This document shows, in pieces, positions 25,922-34,164 of a stretch of DNA of 64,000 nt. A model generated the notes under the pieces. That model had not been told where the DNA came from and searched no databases. It saw only the letters and a program-made list of their open reading frames with translations. The translations under genes and the position numbers were made by a program. The DNA lies in the NCBI GenBank assembly GCA_041394185.1, contig JAWKIQ010000005.1:279007-343006 (forward strand), in the 5' to 3' direction. How positions within the stretch are numbered: the stretch's first letter is position 1; each line of letters starts with the position of its first letter. This DNA is from Acidimicrobiales bacterium. Its GTDB lineage: Bacteria > Actinomycetota > Acidimicrobiia > Acidimicrobiales > Poriferisodalaceae.

Positions 25922-25941
25922 GGTTTCGCGTACGCGAAACC
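25922..25941. promoter_or_regulatory. 20-bp perfect palindrome upstream of the DUF222-HNH gene
   Basis: GGTTTCGCGTACGCGAAACC is fully self-complementary over 20 bp. It sits in the 179-bp divergent gap (25892-26070), 31 bp upstream of the HNH gene start. A second short dyad, TAGAG-AAGC-CTCTA, lies at 25966-25979. It is a likely operator or a recognition site. Confidence 0.5.
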
Positions 25942-26058
25942 TTACTGAGAGGGTAGGACACTCACTAGAGAAGCCTCTATAGCACTGTCAGTGGCTCTGA
26001 GCATACGTAACGTGCGATCGGCACCTCCGCGGAAGCATCGCTGAGAAGGCTTGGCATC

Positions 26059-26064
26059 TACTGT
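26059..26064 (+). promoter_or_regulatory. Putative -10 box of the MaoC-like gene (TACTGT)
   Basis: TACTGT ends 6 nt before ATG 26071, so transcription would begin at the A of the start codon. No Shine-Dalgarno is close to the start. Confidence 0.5.
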
Positions 26065-26070
26065 TCGGCT

Positions 26071-27018
26071 ATGGGGGAATTTCCAAGACAACTGGTCGCC
26101 GTTTCGGGGCCCATCGACGCAGACAAGCTCGACGGCGTGGCCGCAGGGATGGGCGCCTGGGGTGACCACACCAGATCCCTGCTCGACAAAGGAATCGTGT
26201 CGCCAGACATGATCTGTGGCCAGACGCTGTTCCTGCTTTCGAACCAGCCGCGCAATCCGAACAGAGCCCAACGCATACCCGGCGGGGCCGGAGGTGTCGC
26301 GGGAGGCGTGTGGGTCCGCGAGCGCTACACCATTCACCGGCCGCTCGAGCGAACCGACGTGTTCACCGTGACCGGCCAAACGGTCGGGCGACATGTGCGC
26401 AAGGGACGCCGATACGGCAACAACACCAGCCAGACCTTCGACTCGTCCGGAAACCTGGTTGCCAGCAACATCAGCACAGGCCTGATGTCCTATGTTCCCG
26501 ACCCCGACCTGGCCGATGGCGCAGAAGGAATCACCGGTGACGAGTTGGTGGCGGTTGGCCCAGACGGCGACGCGGCCATGTCCAACCCACACCTCGATCG
26601 CCTTGCCGAGCTGTCGGTCGGCGATGTGTTCGGTGGCCATGACGTGACGGTGAGCCTCGAGATGATGGCCGCCCGCGACACCAAGAACCCGTCCAATCCC
26701 ATCCACTCCGACCCCGAGCTGGCGAAAAAGGCCGGGCTGCGGCGCCCCATTGCCGGCGGCAACCACGTGCTGTCGTTCGTGCTCGAGGTGCTTATGGATG
26801 CCATCGGAACAGAGGGCTTGTTGTACGGAAGCTCGTTCGACGTCAGGTGGAAGGCACCGGTCGAGGACGGCGTGGTCATCGTGCCCACAGCAACGGTGAT
26901 CGAAACGGGTGACAGCTCGGGCGTGGACATGGTGGTGTTCGACACCGAAGCCAGGCTCGGAGCCGACGGGCCCGTGGCCATGACCGCACGAGTCTGCGTG
27001 CCCGCAGCACGCTCATGA
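26071..27018 (+). CDS. MaoC-like hydratase/dehydratase, double hot-dog
   Basis: 315 aa. The C-terminal half has a hot-dog/MaoC signature: VSLEMMAARDTKNPSNPIHS DPELAKKAGLRRPIAGGNH, i.e. the R-hydratase Asp/His pair in (D)xxNPIHxD followed by GxxxPIAxG. The N-terminal half looks like a second, degenerate hot-dog unit (VSPDMICGQTLFLLSN, WVRERYTIHRPLERTD). It probably hydrates an enoyl-CoA or dehydrates a hydroxyacyl-CoA. It overlaps the CoA transferase start by four bases (ATGA), so the pair works in one acyl-CoA pathway, perhaps with the dehydrogenase encoded on the other side of the divergent gap. Substrate unknown. Confidence 0.85.
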   Translation: MGEFPRQLVAVSGPIDADKLDGVAAGMGAWGDHTRSLLDKGIVSPDMICGQTLFLLSNQPRNPNRAQRIPGGAGGVAGGVWVRERYTIHRPLERTDVFTVTGQTVGRHVRKGRRYGNNTSQTFDSSGNLVASNISTGLMSYVPDPDLADGAEGITGDELVAVGPDGDAAMSNPHLDRLAELSVGDVFGGHDVTVSLEMMAARDTKNPSNPIHSDPELAKKAGLRRPIAGGNHVLSFVLEVLMDAIGTEGLLYGSSFDVRWKAPVEDGVVIVPTATVIETGDSSGVDMVVFDTEARLGADGPVAMTARVCVPAARS

Positions 27019-29450
27019 GTGCGCGTCCACTCGCCGGTGTGCGAGTGATCGAACTGGCAAACCGATCGGCAGCCTTGGCCGGACGAATCCTGGCCGACCT
27101 CGGTGCCGAGGTGATCATGGTCGAACCTCCGGGCGGCTCGCAGATACGCCACGAAGGACCCCACCTGGGCGGCATCGCCGACGGTGAGCGTTCGTTCGCC
27201 CACCTGTACTTCGACATCAACAAGCTGTCGGTGGTTCTCGATTTGGACGACCCGCAGGACATGGCGCGGTTCGAGGCGCTGGTCAGCACGGCCGACGTGC
27301 TGATCGACACCGAAGCACCCGGCCGCCTGGACGCCCTGGGTGCGTTCCACGCAAGACTGCGCTCGGCAAACCCGGGGTTGATCCAATGTTCGGTCACCCC
27401 GTTCGGGCTCGACACCGCTTGGAAAGACCGAGCGGCGAACGACCTGGTGGCGTGCGCCGCCGGCGGGCTCGTGTGGGTGTCGGGATCGCCGCGCGGGGTT
27501 CCGGTTCAGGGAGCAGCAAACCCGTCGTACACGATGGCCGGTTTGGCGGCCGCCTCGGCCGTGATGATCGCCCTGCACCAGCGCGACCTGGGAGCGTCCG
27601 ACGCCCGAGGCAGCGGACAGCACATCGACATCTCGCTGCAAGAAGCAGCTGCGCTGGCAGTGATGCAGACGAACACACCAAGCGCTTGGGTTTGGCACAA
27701 GCGCATCCCCGCCCGCCCGGGCCTGTCGGCGGCGATGCCGTGTCGAGATGGCAAGTTCGTAGGCCTGCTGGTGCGCCCAGACCGTTTCGACGGCTTCCTG
27801 GCGTGGGCCGAGCGCGAGGGAATCGATCATGGCATGACCGCAGACGACTGGCACTACGCCCGTCTCGAGTCGCCTCGCCAGGGCAACCCCGTATCGGAGA
27901 CGACCCTGGCGCTGGCGGCCAAGCTGACGCGAGATCAGTTCGTTGCCGGAGCGCTCGAGGCCGACATCATCTGCCTGCCGGTGCTGGACTTCCCCGACCT
28001 GGAGAAGACCGAGCAGTTCAGGGTGAACGATCAGTTCATAGACGTCGAACACGAACTGTTCGGCACCCTGGGCAGCCTCCGGTCGCCCGTCGATGCCGTA
28101 GGGCAGGTGCCACAGCGCCGCGCGCCGCTGCTTGGCGAACACCAGGACCTTGCTGCAGAGGCCCAACCGGTGGCGGCGAAAAGCGCCAGCGCACCAGCCG
28201 TGGTGCCGAACGATCCGGCCCGGGCTCTCGAGGGCCTCCGGGTGGTCGACTTCGGGTGGGTGTTGGCCGCCCCCATCGGGACGCGGATTCTGGCCAGCTT
28301 CGGGGCCGAGGTGATCAGGGTCGAATCGAGCACCAAACCCGACTCGATGCGCAGCCAGATAGGTCCCGATGGCAAGCCAGACCCAGACCTCGGCGGTCTG
28401 CACAACGTCGTCAACGCCGGCAAGAAGTCGCTTGCGGTAGACCTCACCACCGACGCCGGCCGGGCGCTGGTGATCGAGCTGATCGCAACAGCAGACGTAG
28501 TGGTCAACAACTTCCGTCCCGGATCGCTCGAGCGAATGGGCTTGGGCTACGAGGTCTTGCAGGCCGCGAAACCCGACCTGATCTTGCTGAACATGCCAGG
28601 CGCACACAGACACGGTCCGTGGGCTCGCCGGCCGAGCATGGGCAACATCTTGATGGCCGCGTCGGGTTTCAACATGCTGACGGGCTTCGCCGACGAACGC
28701 CCGCGAGGCATCGGCGTGGCCTACCCAGATTTCACCTCGCCCCATCTGTTGGTGTCGACAGTGCTGGCTGCGGTACGCCAGCGCGAAAAGACCGGCGAGG
28801 GAGCCGAGCTGCACCTGCCACAGCTTTCGGGCCTGCTGTCGTTGCTGGGCGCCGAGTGGATGCAGTTCAAAGCCACAGGCGCACAGCCCGCGCCTAACGC
28901 CAACCGGCATCCCGACCTCTGCCCCCATGGCGTGTTTCGAGCCGCCAACGAGACGATCCCCGAAACCGGTGCCCAGCTCGACGCCTGGGTGGCGATTGCC
29001 GTTGACGGACAGGATCAGTGGCGGTCGTTCTGCCAGGCCGCAGGCCATGTCGAGTGGCTGAACGACGAGCGGTTCGCAACCCACGCCGACCGCAAGGCCA
29101 ACGAGGACGCGCTCGACGAGCTGATCAACCGGTGGAGCTCGACGCTGGACAAGTGGCAGGTCACCGAGCTGCTGCAGGCGGCGGGCATTGCGGCGGCACC
29201 TGTCGAGAACCTTCGCGACATGCTCGAGCTCGATCCTCAACTGGGCCGCCACTACCAGCAGACCTCCCAGCCACTGCGCCCCGACCTCGAGATACCCGTC
29301 GACCGCGAGGCTGCCCGCTGGGTTGGCGCCGAGCTGTGGCTCGACCGCTCGCCGGCGGTCGGCGAGCACAACGAATACGTCGTGCAGACCTTGCTCGGGC
29401 GCACAGATGACCAGTTCGTTCAGCTGATGGTGGACGGCACCCTGGGTTGA
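27015..29450 (+). CDS. Two-domain family III (CaiB/BaiF) CoA transferase
   Basis: 811 aa made of two fused CaiB/BaiF-type units. Unit 1 (about 1-370) begins LAGVRVIELANRSAALAGRI and has the catalytic-Asp motif GQHIDISLQEAAAL. Unit 2 (about 395-805) begins LEGLRVVDFGWVLAAPIGTR and has LERMGLGYEVLQAAKPDLIL. In unit 2 the aligned motif reads GAELHLPQLSG, so the nucleophilic Asp appears to be His. Family III enzymes move CoA between carboxylic acids and normally act as interlocked dimers; here the two halves could form one interlocked unit with one active site. Coupled to the MaoC gene. Confidence 0.9.
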   Translation: MSARPLAGVRVIELANRSAALAGRILADLGAEVIMVEPPGGSQIRHEGPHLGGIADGERSFAHLYFDINKLSVVLDLDDPQDMARFEALVSTADVLIDTEAPGRLDALGAFHARLRSANPGLIQCSVTPFGLDTAWKDRAANDLVACAAGGLVWVSGSPRGVPVQGAANPSYTMAGLAAASAVMIALHQRDLGASDARGSGQHIDISLQEAAALAVMQTNTPSAWVWHKRIPARPGLSAAMPCRDGKFVGLLVRPDRFDGFLAWAEREGIDHGMTADDWHYARLESPRQGNPVSETTLALAAKLTRDQFVAGALEADIICLPVLDFPDLEKTEQFRVNDQFIDVEHELFGTLGSLRSPVDAVGQVPQRRAPLLGEHQDLAAEAQPVAAKSASAPAVVPNDPARALEGLRVVDFGWVLAAPIGTRILASFGAEVIRVESSTKPDSMRSQIGPDGKPDPDLGGLHNVVNAGKKSLAVDLTTDAGRALVIELIATADVVVNNFRPGSLERMGLGYEVLQAAKPDLILLNMPGAHRHGPWARRPSMGNILMAASGFNMLTGFADERPRGIGVAYPDFTSPHLLVSTVLAAVRQREKTGEGAELHLPQLSGLLSLLGAEWMQFKATGAQPAPNANRHPDLCPHGVFRAANETIPETGAQLDAWVAIAVDGQDQWRSFCQAAGHVEWLNDERFATHADRKANEDALDELINRWSSTLDKWQVTELLQAAGIAAAPVENLRDMLELDPQLGRHYQQTSQPLRPDLEIPVDREAARWVGAELWLDRSPAVGEHNEYVVQTLLGRTDDQFVQLMVDGTLG

Positions 29451-29502
29451 AGCGCCCGACGAGCTGGCGTGGAGGGGCCCATCGTGTGCACACTGTCTCT
29501 CC

Positions 29503-31026
29503 GTGCGAGCCCTCCCCCGCCCCACCGCACCCACACTCGGAGATGTCGTCGCCGGGCTCAGCGTCGTACTGGCGCTGATCCCCCAAGGGCTCGCATATGC
29601 CGAGCTGGCCGGTATGCCAAGTCGCTATGGCCTGGTGGCCGGCACCATCCCTCCGATAGCCGCGGCCCTGTTCGTTTCGTCGCCCTACCTCCAAACCGGT
29701 CCCACAGCCCTGTCGTCGCTGCTGGTCGCCGGTGCTCTGGCCCACATCGCCATTCCCGGAACCGCCGACTACATCGAAGCCGCGGCCCTGTTGGCCCTGA
29801 TGGTCGGTGTGATTCGAATCGCGTTCGGCCTGTTGCGCATGGGCATCTCGGCCTACCTGGTCAGCCAGCCCGTGTTGGTTGGCTTCACCACCAGTGCGGC
29901 GATATTGATCATCGGGTCTCAGCTGCCCAACATCGTCGGCGCCGGGTCGGATCGTGACCGGGTGTTGGTCAGGGCATACGACGTCCTGACCCACCCCGAC
30001 GGTTGGAACTGGGAGGCGATTGCCGTCGCCGGATTCACCTACGGGCTCATCGTGTTGTTGCGAAAGATCCACCGGGTGTTCCCCAGCGTGTTGGTGGGCG
30101 TGGGTGCCACCTGGCTGGCCGCAGAGATGCTCGACCTCGAGGTAGCCCGCGTCGGCAGCTTCGAAAGCGGATGGATCGAGCTGCACACCTCGTTCCCGCT
30201 CGGCGAGTTCTCGCACCTGCTGGTGCCCGCTTTCGTCATCGCGTTGATCGGCTTCGCGGAACCCGCCTCGATCGCTCGTACATTCGCCGCCGCCGAACGC
30301 AAGCCCTGGAGTGCCAACCGCGAGTTCGTCAGCCAGGGCGTGGCAAACGTGGCGGCGGCGTTCAGCGGCGGTTACCCGGTGGGTGGCTCGTTCGGACGGT
30401 CGGGCCTGAACTACCGTGCCGGCGCCGACACGGCATGGTCGGGCGCCATAACCGGCATGGCGATGCTGGCGCTGCTGCCCTTCGCCGGGGTGTTCGAGAC
30501 CATCCCCAAGGCCGCGCTGGCCGCCGTCGTGGTCAGCGCCGTGTCGAGCCTGCTCGACTTCCCGCGCCTGTTCGCCGTGGCCCGGCGCAGTCTGCCGCAG
30601 TTCGCCACCGCACTGGCCACGATGGCCGGCACGATGCTGTTCGACCCGCGCATCGACCGAGGCATCATCCTGGGTGTCGTGCTGGCCGTCATCGTGCATC
30701 TGTGGCGCGAGCTGCCCATACACATCGACCACAGCTACGAAGCGCCCATCCTGTCGGTGGCGCCGCGGGGGGTTCTGTGGTTCGGCTCGGTCAACCGCAT
30801 GGTCGAGGTGGCACTGCAGATCGTGGCCGACCACCCCGAGGCCACCCACCTCGAGATCGACCTGTCGGGTGTGGGCAGGTTGGACACGACGGCGGCCGGC
30901 GAGTTGGGCGAATTCGCCAGAGAGATCCGCGAGAGCGGCATGAACGTCGAGTTCGTGGGCATCCCACCCCACGCCCAACGCTTGCGCGCCGCTCTGCACG
31001 AACCCCTGGGCGACGGCGACGACTAG
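29503..31026 (+). CDS. SulP-family anion permease with STAS domain
   Basis: 507 aa. The membrane domain has about 11-12 segments with SulP landmarks: SVVLALIPQGLAYAELAGMP near the N-terminus, SPYLQTGPTALSSLLVAGAL, VLVGFTTSAAILIIGSQLPN, and AAFSGGYPVGGSFGRSGLNY in the second half. The C-terminal ~100 residues form a STAS domain (LSVAPRGVLWFGSVNRM, LEIDLSGVGRLDTTAAGELG), which usually regulates transport. Substrate could be sulfate, bicarbonate or a dicarboxylate. The start is GTG 29503 with a weak Shine-Dalgarno. It converges with the ROK gene. Confidence 0.9.
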   Translation: MRALPRPTAPTLGDVVAGLSVVLALIPQGLAYAELAGMPSRYGLVAGTIPPIAAALFVSSPYLQTGPTALSSLLVAGALAHIAIPGTADYIEAAALLALMVGVIRIAFGLLRMGISAYLVSQPVLVGFTTSAAILIIGSQLPNIVGAGSDRDRVLVRAYDVLTHPDGWNWEAIAVAGFTYGLIVLLRKIHRVFPSVLVGVGATWLAAEMLDLEVARVGSFESGWIELHTSFPLGEFSHLLVPAFVIALIGFAEPASIARTFAAAERKPWSANREFVSQGVANVAAAFSGGYPVGGSFGRSGLNYRAGADTAWSGAITGMAMLALLPFAGVFETIPKAALAAVVVSAVSSLLDFPRLFAVARRSLPQFATALATMAGTMLFDPRIDRGIILGVVLAVIVHLWRELPIHIDHSYEAPILSVAPRGVLWFGSVNRMVEVALQIVADHPEATHLEIDLSGVGRLDTTAAGELGEFAREIRESGMNVEFVGIPPHAQRLRAALHEPLGDGDD

Positions 31027-31035
31027 GTCGCGCCC

Positions 31036-31917
31036 CTAGCCCAGGTGCAGTAGACCGCGCCGGTAAAGCGACACAGCTGCCGCACCCACCAGCGGGCCGT
31101 CCGGTCCAAGCCCTGCGGGCACGATTCGTGTGCCCAGGCTGTGATCGAGCAACGCAACCCGGTCTACCTCGGCTTGGGCCGCATGGAAGAAGTCGTCGCC
31201 GAAACCCAGCGCCACCGACCCGGCTACGACAGCCAGCTTGAGATCGAGGAGGTTCGCCACCCCGCCGACAGCCCGGCCCACCAGGGTGCCAGTGCGGCGC
31301 CGCCACGTGTCGTCGGCTGCGGCCGCAGGAGCCGAGGTCAACGCCGCAATCGCTGTGCCTGAGGCTTCGCCTTCCAGCGAACCTCGAATTCCTGCGTGTT
31401 CGCGACCGCCCGGGTTGACGATCAGGTGACCGATGTGGCCCGCGTTGCCGTCGGCCCCGTCGAGCAATCGCCCCTCGAGCACGATCCCGGCGCCCACACC
31501 CGTCGAGACCACCATGGCCAGGTAGTTGGGGCATCCGGCCGCCGCCCCGCGCCAACCCTCGCCCAGCGCCAACGCCTTGGCGTCGTTGTCGACATGGGTC
31601 ACCAAACCAAACCGCTGCTCGAGCCGTTGAGCCAGCGGGAAGTCTCTCCACTGGGCGATGTTCAGCGGCGAAACCAGGCGTTCGGCCATGCGCATGGGCC
31701 CGCCACAGCCCACACCGCAAGACTGCGGAGGCTCGCCCGCGTCGTCGTCGAGGGTGGCCTGGGCCAGGTCGAAGACGGTGGCCAGCAACTCCTCGCCATC
31801 ACCAACCGAAGGGGTCGCTATCCGATGGCGCGTCAATATCCGTCCGTCGTCGGCGCCGACCAGCCCGACCTCGAGCTTGGTGCCTCCGATGTCGATGGCG
31901 AGGATGGTGGGCGTCAC
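31036..31917 (-). CDS. ROK-family sugar kinase, zinc motif degenerate
   Basis: 293 aa. N-terminal phosphate loop ILAIDIGGTKLEVGLV; VDNDAKALALGEGW contains the catalytic Asp region; STGVGAGIVLEGRLLDG follows. The ROK zinc motif, normally GHxxxxPxGxxCxCGxxGCxE, reads GHLIVNPGGREHAGIRGSLE here: the three cysteines are missing. It could be a glucokinase-like enzyme with altered metal use. The other ROK protein in this window (58815-59759) keeps the cysteines. It is divergent from moxR. Confidence 0.85.
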   Translation of the reverse strand: MTPTILAIDIGGTKLEVGLVGADDGRILTRHRIATPSVGDGEELLATVFDLAQATLDDDAGEPPQSCGVGCGGPMRMAERLVSPLNIAQWRDFPLAQRLEQRFGLVTHVDNDAKALALGEGWRGAAAGCPNYLAMVVSTGVGAGIVLEGRLLDGADGNAGHIGHLIVNPGGREHAGIRGSLEGEASGTAIAALTSAPAAAADDTWRRRTGTLVGRAVGGVANLLDLKLAVVAGSVALGFGDDFFHAAQAEVDRVALLDHSLGTRIVPAGLGPDGPLVGAAAVSLYRRGLLHLG

Positions 31918-31976
31918 CCCAAGAGCTTGTCATCGAAGGGCACCCGCCGCGACACCACCCTCCGCCGCGTGCCCCG

Positions 31977-31982
31977 TAGGCT
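31977..31982 (+). promoter_or_regulatory. Putative -10 box of moxR (TAGGCT)
   Basis: TAGGCT ends 8 nt before GTG 31991; no Shine-Dalgarno is seen, which suggests leaderless initiation of the moxR-DUF58-transglutaminase operon. Confidence 0.4.
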
Positions 31983-31990
31983 GAGCCCCT

Positions 31991-32962
31991 GTGACCGAAA
32001 TCGCCGATCCTCCAAAGACCGCGCCTGCCACGTTCGCTGAGCACTTCGCCGCCATCCGGGCAAACATCGAACAGGTGATAAAGGGCAAACCCGAGGTAAT
32101 CGACCGGTCGCTGGTGTGCCTTTTCGCCGGTGGACATCTGCTGGTCGAAGACGTGCCCGGCGTCGGCAAGACCAGCCTCGCAAAGGCCATCGCCCGCTCG
32201 ATCGACTGCGACTTCGGTCGTATGCAGTTCACCCCAGATGTGCTGCCCACAGACGTCGTCGGCGTCAGCATCTGGAACCGCGAGACACGCACATTCGAGT
32301 TCCAGCCTGGCCCGGTGTTCGCCAACATCGTTCTGGCCGACGAGATCAACCGCGCATCACCCAAGACCCAGGCCGCGCTTCTCGAGGCCATGGAAGAGCG
32401 CCAGGTCACCGTCGACGGCGTCAGTCGCCGTCTGGCCGCACCGTTCATGGTGCTGGCCACCCAGAACCCGATCGAGCACGAGGGCACCTATCCCCTGCCC
32501 GAGTCTCAGCTCGACCGCTTCTTGATGCGCATCTCCATCGGCTACCCGTCACCGGCCGCCGCTGTGGAGATCCTCGACCAGCACGGCGCCGAACCGATCG
32601 AGCTGAGCCCGGTGGTGTCGGCCCAGACCGTCACCGCCATGACGGCGGCAGCCCGAGGTGTTTACGTGGCTCCGGCGCTGAAGTCGTACATGGTCGAACT
32701 GGCCGAGGCGTCACGCCAACATCGTTCACTGTCGCTCGGCGTATCGCCACGAGCCACCGTGTCGTTGCAGAGCGCAGCCAGAGCACTGGCCGCCTCCAGA
32801 GGACGCGACCACGTGCTGCCAGACGACATCAAGGAACTGACCATTCCGGTGCTGTCGCACCGCCTGGTGTTGGCCCCAGACGCCCAGCTGCAAGGCGGGT
32901 CGGTTTCGCAGGTTCTGTCAGAAGTGCTGGCATCGGTACCAGTACCCACCACTGGCGGCTGA
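31991..32962 (+). CDS. MoxR-type AAA+ ATPase
   Basis: 323 aa AAA_3 ATPase. Walker A is VEDVPGVGKTSLAKAIARSI, Walker B is NIVLADEINRASPKTQAALL, and sensor 1 is VLATQNPIEHEGTYPLPESQ. The C-terminal lid domain has SLGVSPRATVSLQSAARALA and RDHVLPDDIKEL. MoxR ATPases act as chaperone-like factors for proteins encoded next to them; here those are the DUF58 and transglutaminase proteins. GTG start 31991; the DUF58 gene starts three bases after the stop. Confidence 0.93.
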   Translation: MTEIADPPKTAPATFAEHFAAIRANIEQVIKGKPEVIDRSLVCLFAGGHLLVEDVPGVGKTSLAKAIARSIDCDFGRMQFTPDVLPTDVVGVSIWNRETRTFEFQPGPVFANIVLADEINRASPKTQAALLEAMEERQVTVDGVSRRLAAPFMVLATQNPIEHEGTYPLPESQLDRFLMRISIGYPSPAAAVEILDQHGAEPIELSPVVSAQTVTAMTAAARGVYVAPALKSYMVELAEASRQHRSLSLGVSPRATVSLQSAARALAASRGRDHVLPDDIKELTIPVLSHRLVLAPDAQLQGGSVSQVLSEVLASVPVPTTGG

Positions 32963-32964
32963 GC

Positions 32965-34164
32965 GTGCGGGTTACGCGCCAAGGGTGGCTGCTGCTGGCC
33001 CTGGGCCTGTCGATGGTCGTGGGCGGACGGGTCTTCGCGATTTGGGAGCTGTACGTCCTGGGAGCCGCCGCACTGGTGCTGGTGGGTCTGGCACTGGTCA
33101 ACACCGGGCTGGCCCGCATCGAGCTTCAGGTGAGCCGGGCCATAACCCCGGTCCGCCTGTTCGCCGGCAACACCGCCAGGGTCGACATCTCGATCATCAA
33201 CAAGGGCGGCCGCACCCCCGTACTTCAGTTGAGCGACCCGGTCGAGGGAACTCCAGGGGCCGAGATGACGGTGGGTCCGCTGTACAGGGGCGAGACCGCC
33301 ACGGTGGCTTACCAACTCCCTACCGAGCATCGTGGAATCATGGCGGTGGGCCCGCTCAGCGTTCGCATCGGCGACCCGTTCGGACTGAGCAACCTCGATA
33401 TCAGGGCCGCCGGCGAGCATCAGGTCACGGTGTACCCGCGGCTGCACCGTATAGAGCCCGCGCCCTTCACTGTCGGCGACGACTCGCACAACGCTGCACC
33501 CACGCCGAACGCGTTGGGTCGCACCGGCGATGACTTCTACGCGCTGCGGCAGTATTCGGTGGGCGACGACCTGCGCAGGGTTCACTGGAAGTCGACGGCC
33601 CGGCACGACGAACTGATGGTGCGCCAAGACGACCAGCCCTGGCAGGGGCGGCTGACGATGTTGCTCGACACCAGGCGCAACGGTGCCGACCGCGACCTGT
33701 TCGAGTTGGCGATCGAGGTGTCGGCCAGCGTGCTCGACGCCAGCAGCCGACGCCGCGATCTGATCCGCCTGGTCACCACCGCCAGGGGCGACAGCGGGTT
33801 TGCCACCGGAGGAACCCACCTCGAGTCGATCATGCAGTACCTGGCATCGGCCGACCAGACACCCACGGGCACCCTGTTGGCGGCCCGCGATTCGATTCTC
33901 ACCCAGGGGGGTGGCGGAGCCCTGGTTGCTTGTCTGGTCGATCCGCCCTCGTCGGAGATAGACGAGATGCTTCGGATGCGTCGGACCTTCGATCACATCA
34001 CGGTTGTCATCTGTCGCTCGGGCGGGCAGCCCTCGGGATCGGTCAGGGCGGCAGGGTCGGGCGCAATGGTCATCGAGACCGCGGATGCAACGTCGTTCGT
34101 CAACGCCTGGACAACGGCCCACGGCCGGCCGGTTGCGGCAACTTCCAGCCTGGGGGCGCGATGA
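32965..34164 (+). CDS. DUF58 domain membrane-anchored protein
   Basis: About 399 aa. Two N-terminal membrane helices (GWLLLALGLSMVVGGRVFAI, LYVLGAAALVLVGLALVNTG) are followed by a beta-rich extracellular/cytoplasmic region (AITPVRLFAGNTARVDISII) and the DUF58 signature YALRQYSVGDDLRRVHWKST. A von Willebrand A-like fold after this (LTMLLDTRRNG) is usual. The open frame extends upstream across moxR; GTG 32965 was chosen because it begins the hydrophobic segment right after the moxR stop. It overlaps the next gene (ATGA). Confidence 0.88.
   Translation: MRVTRQGWLLLALGLSMVVGGRVFAIWELYVLGAAALVLVGLALVNTGLARIELQVSRAITPVRLFAGNTARVDISIINKGGRTPVLQLSDPVEGTPGAEMTVGPLYRGETATVAYQLPTEHRGIMAVGPLSVRIGDPFGLSNLDIRAAGEHQVTVYPRLHRIEPAPFTVGDDSHNAAPTPNALGRTGDDFYALRQYSVGDDLRRVHWKSTARHDELMVRQDDQPWQGRLTMLLDTRRNGADRDLFELAIEVSASVLDASSRRRDLIRLVTTARGDSGFATGGTHLESIMQYLASADQTPTGTLLAARDSILTQGGGGALVACLVDPPSSEIDEMLRMRRTFDHITVVICRSGGQPSGSVRAAGSGAMVIETADATSFVNAWTTAHGRPVAATSSLGAR

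Noticed and set aside
26490..29534. 1014-codon open frame on the minus strand
   Set aside because: It lies antisense to the MaoC and CoA transferase genes, which have clear family motifs; its own sequence has no recognisable domain. GC-rich third positions create such shadows.
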